Shown here: piece by piece, positions 59,744-64,000 of the stretch | Numbering within the stretch: the first letter of the stretch is position 1 | Layout: every line of letters begins with the position of its first letter | Source of the DNA: Tateyamaria sp. ANG-S1 | GTDB lineage: Bacteria > Pseudomonadota > Alphaproteobacteria > Rhodobacterales > Rhodobacteraceae | Length of the DNA: 64,000 nt | Assembly (NCBI RefSeq): GCF_000814025.1 | Contig: NZ_JWLL01000005.1 | Location: 62,001-126,000, forward strand | Direction: 5' to 3' | Notes under the pieces: generated by a model | The model's database searches: none | Seen by the model: the letters and a program-made list of their open reading frames with translations, nothing else | What the model was told of the DNA's origin: nothing | Made by a program: the position numbers and the translations under genes

Positions 59744-62530
59744 ATGGGCTTTGGTAAGGGATGTCACCTGCATCTGATCGACGGCTCGGCCTTTATCTTT
59801 CGCGCCTACCATGCGCTGCCGCCGCTGACCCGCAAATCGGATGGTTTGCCAATCGGCGCAGTCTCCGGCTTCTGTAACATGCTCTATAAGTATGTCGAAG
59901 GGAACCACGGCCCTGACGCGCCGACCCATGTCGCGGTGATCTTTGACAAGGGCAGCCACACCTTCCGCAACGACATGTACGACCAATACAAGGCCAACCG
60001 CGAGGCCATGCCCGAGGATCTGCGCCCGCAGATCCCGCTGACCCGGCAGGCCACCGAAGCCTTCAACATCGCCTGCAAGGAGAAGGAAGGCTACGAGGCC
60101 GACGACATCATCGCCACCCTTTCCGTGCAGGCGCGCGAAGCCGGGGGGCGCGTCACCATCATTTCCTCCGACAAGGACCTGATGCAACTTGTCGGCGACG
60201 GGGTCGAGATGTTCGACGCGATGAAGAATAACCGCATCGACCGCGACGGTGTGTTCGAGAAATTCGGCGTCTATCCCAACCGCGTGGTGGACGTGCAGGC
60301 ACTGGCCGGTGACAGCGTCGACAACGTGCCCGGCGCGCCGGGCATCGGCGTCAAAACAGCCGCTCTCCTGATCAACGAGTATGGCGACCTCGACGCGCTG
60401 CTGGAACGCGCAGAAGAGATCAAGCAACCCAAGCGCCGCCAGACACTTATCGACCACGCCGACCAGATCCGCCTGTCGCGCGACCTGGTCCGGCTGGACG
60501 AAAACACGCCGCTCGACTTCACGCTAGATGACCTTGAGGTACAGGATCCAAAGCCCGACCAACTCATGCCCTTCCTTGCAGAGATGGAATTCCGCACGCT
60601 CACCAAGCGCATCGCCGACCAGCTTGGGGTCGAAGCGCCCGAGATCAAGGAACCCGCCCCGGCAGCGCAGGATGCGCCCGAAGCGCCCAGTTTCGAGGAT
60701 GCCACCTATGAACACGTCCAGAACATCGACCAACTGCAGACATGGATTGACCTGATCTATGAACGGGGCTGGGTGGCTGTGGACACCGAAACCACCGGCC
60801 TAAATGAAATGATCGCCGATCTGGTGGGTATCTCGCTTGCCGTGAACCCCGGCCACGCCTGCTACATCCCTTTGACGCACAAACAGGGCGGCGATGACCT
60901 CTTTGGCTCCGACGATCTGGCCGAAGGGCAGATGCCGCTCGAACAAGCGCTAGAGATGCTGAAGCCGGTACTAGAAGACGACAGCATCATCAAAATCGGC
61001 CAGAACATGAAATACGACGCCAAGATATTCGCGCGTCTGAACATCCACGTCGCCCCGATCGACGACACAATGCTGATGTCCTACGCCATGCACGGCGGGC
61101 TGCACAATCACGGCATGGACACGCTCTCCGAACGCTATCTCGGCCACACGCCGATCCCGATTAAACCGCTGCTCGGCTCCGGTAAATCAGCCAAAACCTT
61201 CGATCAGGTGCCTGTGGCGGATGCGGTGGCGTATGCCGCCGAAGACGCCGACATCACCCTCCGCCTCTGGCAACTGTTCAAGCCGCAATTGCACCGCGTT
61301 CAGGTCACGAAAGTCTACGAAACCCTCGAACGGCCCATGGTCCATACGCTGGCGTCCACGGAGCGGTCCGGCATCAAAGTCGACCGCGACACGCTCTCGC
61401 GCATGTCCAACGCCTTCGCCCAGAAGATGGCGGGGCTTGAGGATGAAATCTACGAACTCGCAGGCCGCAAATTCAACGTCGGCTCCCCCAAACAGCTTGG
61501 CGAAATCCTCTTCGACGAAATGGGGATCGAAGGCGGAAAGAAAGGTAAAACAGGCGCTTACGCCACAGGTGCCGACGTGCTCGAAGACCTCGCGACCGAA
61601 CATGAACTCCCCGGTCGCGTGCTCGACTGGCGGCAGATCAGCAAACTGAAATCCACCTACACCGACGCGCTTCAGGACCACATCAATACAGAAACCGGAC
61701 GCGTCCACACGTCCTATTCCATCGCGGGCGCGTCCACAGGGCGTCTCGCCTCGACCGACCCCAACCTGCAAAACATACCAATCCGTACGGAAGAGGGGCG
61801 CCGCATCCGCGAGGCGTTCGTCTCCGAGCCGGGCAAGACCCTCGTAGCACTCGATTACTCCCAGATCGAACTGCGCATCCTCGCCCACATCGCCGACATT
61901 CCGGAACTGAAACAGGCGTTCAAAGACGGCATCGACATCCACGCGCTCACGGCGTCAGAGATGTTCGACGTTCCGCTCGACGAAATGACCCCCGAAATCC
62001 GCCGCCAGGCCAAGGCGATCAACTTCGGCGTCATATACGGCATCTCCGGCTTCGGCCTTGCCCGCAACCTGCGCATCCCGCGCAGCGAGGCTCAGGGATT
62101 CATCGACCGCTATTTTGAACGCTTCCCCGGTATCCGCACCTACATGGACAACACCAAGGCATTTGCCAAAGAACACGGCTACGTCCAGACTCTCTTCGGG
62201 CGCAAAATCCACACGCCCGAGATCGCCTCCAAAGGCCCCCGCGCAGGCTTCGCCGCCCGCGCGGCGATCAATGCACCGATCCAGGGCACCGCAGCAGACG
62301 TCATCCGCCGCGCGATGATCCGGATGCCCGACGCGATCAAGGATCTGCCCGCCGCCATGCTGCTGCAAGTCCATGACGAACTGCTGTTCGAGGTGGATGA
62401 TGCGGCCGTCGATGACCTGATCGCCGTGGCCAAAGAGATTATGGAAAGCGCGAATGATCCCGTCGTGCATCTGGATGTCAAGTTGACGGTGGACGCAGGT
62501 CAGGGGCAGAATTGGGCCAAAGCGCACTGA
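59744..62530 (+). CDS. polA: DNA polymerase I
   Basis: A 928-aa protein from ATG 59744. It carries a 5' nuclease domain (residues 1 to about 300, LIDGSAFIFRAYHALPPL, ADDIIATLS, GDSVDNVPGAPGIGVKTA), a 3'-5' exonuclease domain with AVDTETTGL (about 343) and MKYDAKIF, and a polymerase domain with motif A DYSQIELRILAHI (about 703), motif B RRQAKAINFGVIYG (about 755) and motif C LQVHDELLFEV (about 872). All catalytic motifs are intact. It fills gaps and removes RNA primers. Confidence 0.96.
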   Translation: MGFGKGCHLHLIDGSAFIFRAYHALPPLTRKSDGLPIGAVSGFCNMLYKYVEGNHGPDAPTHVAVIFDKGSHTFRNDMYDQYKANREAMPEDLRPQIPLTRQATEAFNIACKEKEGYEADDIIATLSVQAREAGGRVTIISSDKDLMQLVGDGVEMFDAMKNNRIDRDGVFEKFGVYPNRVVDVQALAGDSVDNVPGAPGIGVKTAALLINEYGDLDALLERAEEIKQPKRRQTLIDHADQIRLSRDLVRLDENTPLDFTLDDLEVQDPKPDQLMPFLAEMEFRTLTKRIADQLGVEAPEIKEPAPAAQDAPEAPSFEDATYEHVQNIDQLQTWIDLIYERGWVAVDTETTGLNEMIADLVGISLAVNPGHACYIPLTHKQGGDDLFGSDDLAEGQMPLEQALEMLKPVLEDDSIIKIGQNMKYDAKIFARLNIHVAPIDDTMLMSYAMHGGLHNHGMDTLSERYLGHTPIPIKPLLGSGKSAKTFDQVPVADAVAYAAEDADITLRLWQLFKPQLHRVQVTKVYETLERPMVHTLASTERSGIKVDRDTLSRMSNAFAQKMAGLEDEIYELAGRKFNVGSPKQLGEILFDEMGIEGGKKGKTGAYATGADVLEDLATEHELPGRVLDWRQISKLKSTYTDALQDHINTETGRVHTSYSIAGASTGRLASTDPNLQNIPIRTEEGRRIREAFVSEPGKTLVALDYSQIELRILAHIADIPELKQAFKDGIDIHALTASEMFDVPLDEMTPEIRRQAKAINFGVIYGISGFGLARNLRIPRSEAQGFIDRYFERFPGIRTYMDNTKAFAKEHGYVQTLFGRKIHTPEIASKGPRAGFAARAAINAPIQGTAADVIRRAMIRMPDAIKDLPAAMLLQVHDELLFEVDDAAVDDLIAVAKEIMESANDPVVHLDVKLTVDAGQGQNWAKAH

Positions 62531-62547
62531 AGCCAAGGAACGCGACA

Positions 62548-62970
62548 ATGACCATGATGCGCAGCGCGGACGACCTAACCTTCCGCAACCGGTTCGAGGC
62601 GGGGCAGGTCGCACCGGATGACTTCAATCACCGCGCCCACCTGCGGCTGGCCTATGTCTACCTGTGCGAAGGGGCCGTGGACACCGCCATGCCGCGCATG
62701 CGCACCGCTTTGCATAGCTTTCTGAAGCGCAATAATGTGCCCGCCGACAAGTACCACGAAACGCTCACACGCTCGTGGCTGCTGGCTGTGCAGTACTTCA
62801 TGGACAAGGCCGCGGCGGCGCGATCCTTCAACAGCTTCATCGCGCAAGACGACCGCCTGCTCGACACCGGCATCATGCTCAGCCACTACCGCAAGGACAC
62901 GCTCTTTTCAGATGCAGCGCGTGCGGGTTTCGTGGCACCCGACCTGCAACCGATCCCGCCCGCAGCTTAA
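62548..62970 (+). CDS. Conserved hypothetical helical protein downstream of polA
   Basis: A 140-aa protein from ATG 62548 (after AAGGAAC). It is mostly helical: DDFNHRAHLRLAYVYLCEGAVDTAMPRMRTALHSFLKRN, YHETLTRSWLLAVQYFMDKA, LLDTGIMLSHYRKDTLFSD. His residues in FNHRAH and KYHETLT and the paired-helix layout suggest a possible metal site but no function is known. It begins 17 bp after polA and is probably co-transcribed. Confidence 0.68.
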   Translation: MTMMRSADDLTFRNRFEAGQVAPDDFNHRAHLRLAYVYLCEGAVDTAMPRMRTALHSFLKRNNVPADKYHETLTRSWLLAVQYFMDKAAAARSFNSFIAQDDRLLDTGIMLSHYRKDTLFSDAARAGFVAPDLQPIPPAA

Positions 62971-63147
62971 TCCATTCGCCGCATGGTTTGAAAACCGCCC
63001 TCCGTCGGGCACGATGGTGCGTTTCGCGTGGTTAGTATGCGCTACCGAACCGTGCGCCGCTCTACCGCGTTGAAACGCCAGCACAATCACAGACTGGCTA
63101 CTATAAGGTAAACCGGCAGAACAGCTTGTCTCCGCGGGGACAAATCC

Positions 63148-63375
63148 TCAATCCGGCCGCGTCATGGCCCCGACAAGCCGCCGCGCGATGGGCGCCACGA
63201 CCAGCACAACCGGAAACGCAACCGCCCAGCTGGGAAGCCAAGCCCCAATCCACTGGGTCACAAACCCGGTCACCACCCCTAAGGTCAGAAAGGTCGAAAT
63301 GCCCGACACAAGGAATGACATCATACCACTCAGAACAAAGCCGAACGCGATATGGGCATAGCGGGCAGGGATCAT
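63148..63375 (-). CDS. DUF2798-domain small membrane protein
   Basis: A 75-aa protein from ATG 63375 (after AAGGAG). Two hydrophobic segments (IAFGFVLSGMMSFLVSGISTFLTL and AWLPSWAVAFPVVLVVAPIARRLV) match the two-pass DUF2798 family. Function unknown. Confidence 0.8.
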   Translation of the reverse strand: MIPARYAHIAFGFVLSGMMSFLVSGISTFLTLGVVTGFVTQWIGAWLPSWAVAFPVVLVVAPIARRLVGAMTRPD

Positions 63376-63448
63376 GGCGGGCTCCTTCGTTGTGCGCGCT
63401 AGGCATATCCTATCGACCGGCGTGCGCAATCTGCACTGCCGCACAGGC

Positions 63449-64000
63449 TCAGCGCATCCAGTCCAGCGTCTTGTCTGTGCGCCCGTCAGTCCGGTATTCG
63501 GCGCTGACCCAACCCGTATAGCCGCTCTCATCAATGGCCGCGAACAGGGCGGGAAAGTCGATACCTCCCGTACCCGGCGGCATGCGCCCCGGCGTATCAC
63601 CGATCTGGATGTGACGGATCAGGGGCTGCATGGCCTCGAATGTGGCCAAGGCATCACCGGTGATCTCCTGCGCATGATAACTGTCGAATTGGAGCCCCAC
63701 ATTTGGTGCGCCGACGGCCTCGATGACGTCCGCCGCCAGTTCAAAACTGTTCAGAAAATAGTCCGGCTCACTCTCTGCACAAAGCGGCTCAAGGGTCAGG
63801 GTCAGCCCCTCGGGTAACGTGGTTGCCGCGCGCTTGAGATTGTCCACAAGCGTGTCCCTAGCCTCGGCGCCCGCGGCATCACCGCTCACGACGTGAATGA
63901 AAGATGCACCAAGCGCTTGGGCATAGCGCACTGCGCGGCGCATATCGTAGTCAAACCGCGCCTCGCCGCCTGGCACCGCCGCGAAACCCCGCGCACCTCC
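63449..64000 (-). CDS. Hydroxypyruvate isomerase-like TIM-barrel protein (partial)
   Basis: The minus-strand frame ends at 63449 and stays open to the window edge, so the N-terminus lies outside. The visible part has YDMRRAVRYAQALGASFIHVVSGD, TLTLEPLCAESEPDYFLN (metal/catalytic Glu), VGLQFDSYHAQ (Asp-x-x-His) and IGDTPGRMPPGTGGIDFPALFAAIDESGYTGWVSAEY (second Glu). It matches the Hyi/OtnI branch of the AP-endonuclease-type isomerase family. It may act on hydroxypyruvate or 2-oxo-tetronate phosphate. Confidence 0.85.
   Translation of the reverse strand, partial: GGARGFAAVPGGEARFDYDMRRAVRYAQALGASFIHVVSGDAAGAEARDTLVDNLKRAATTLPEGLTLTLEPLCAESEPDYFLNSFELAADVIEAVGAPNVGLQFDSYHAQEITGDALATFEAMQPLIRHIQIGDTPGRMPPGTGGIDFPALFAAIDESGYTGWVSAEYRTDGRTDKTLDWMR

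Noticed and set aside
63148-63600. Long minus-strand frame including DUF2798
   Set aside because: The upstream part is antisense to the Hyi-like gene's end and the real start is the ATG at 63375 after AAGGAG.
1-64000. CRISPR arrays, riboswitches, rRNA and prophage modules
   Set aside because: No regular repeat-spacer array, no recognisable riboswitch, no rRNA and no phage structural set beyond the isolated MuF gene were seen.

Overview
The window reads as a chromosomal segment of a marine alphaproteobacterium of the Roseobacter group (Rhodobacteraceae). The evidence is the high-G+C coding style of most genes, a TRAP uptake system beside hexuronate genes, pxpBCA, the ctpA-envC-gpmI neighbourhood, a dnaE2 with an alphaproteobacterial SOS-type box, and many Gfo/Idh/MocA, DUF1203, DUF3291 and DUF2798 genes. 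This is inference from gene content; no species is claimed.

Positions 1-15.7 kb look like an accessory island. G+C is visibly lower, spacers are long, and several genes are decaying: xdhC, a ferric-reductase-like flavoprotein, an AAA ATPase fragment and a TniQ-like fragment. Intact genes here are an azoreductase; an alpha/beta hydrolase divergent from a CGNR zinc-finger regulator, with two matching 35-bp palindromes between them; a TetR regulator divergent from a small membrane protein; an SRPBCC protein; a DUF4259 protein; and a three-gene cassette of GAF histidine kinase, isopenicillin-N-synthase-like oxygenase and LysE exporter. The most notable locus is an orphan MuF-type (phage head morphogenesis) polymorphic toxin followed 2 bp later by a probable immunity gene. 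A nearly identical 316-bp piece of the MuF core lies about 11.8 kb away inside the decayed xdhC region. The island ends at a tRNA-Arg(CCT) gene whose 3' end faces it.

From 15.9 to 23.1 kb lie a LacI regulator, a YcaQ-type DNA glycosylase, pxpBCA (5-oxoprolinase), a TetR regulator, a cupin and a flavin amine oxidase. From 23.1 to 49.4 kb is a large sugar-acid catabolism region. It holds uxaC-uxuB facing a five-gene ATGA-coupled operon (four Gfo/Idh/MocA oxidoreductases plus uxuA); a long minus-strand operon (dctPQM, fused altronate dehydratase, a PhyH oxygenase, a 3-hydroxyisobutyrate-dehydrogenase-like enzyme, a DMT transporter and kdgK) under a divergent GntR regulator; erythronate/threonate-type dehydrogenases; and a plus-strand operon (SDR, IlvD/Edd dehydratase, FAH hydrolase, 2-hydroxyacid dehydrogenase, mandelate-racemase-family dehydratase) that fits a non-phosphorylative diketo-acid cleavage route. 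Together these would import hexuronates and aldonates and convert them to KDPG or to pyruvate plus a C2/C3 acid. The KDPG aldolase is not in the window.

From 49.4 to 64 kb is housekeeping DNA: ctpA, an envC-like gene and gpmI on the minus strand; DUF3291 and a small conserved protein; an imuAB-less dnaE2 that stops before the usual C-terminal OB domain; DUF1203; a small zinc-finger protein; a short cytoplasmic MCP-like protein; polA; two small conserved proteins; and a hydroxypyruvate-isomerase-like gene cut by the window edge.
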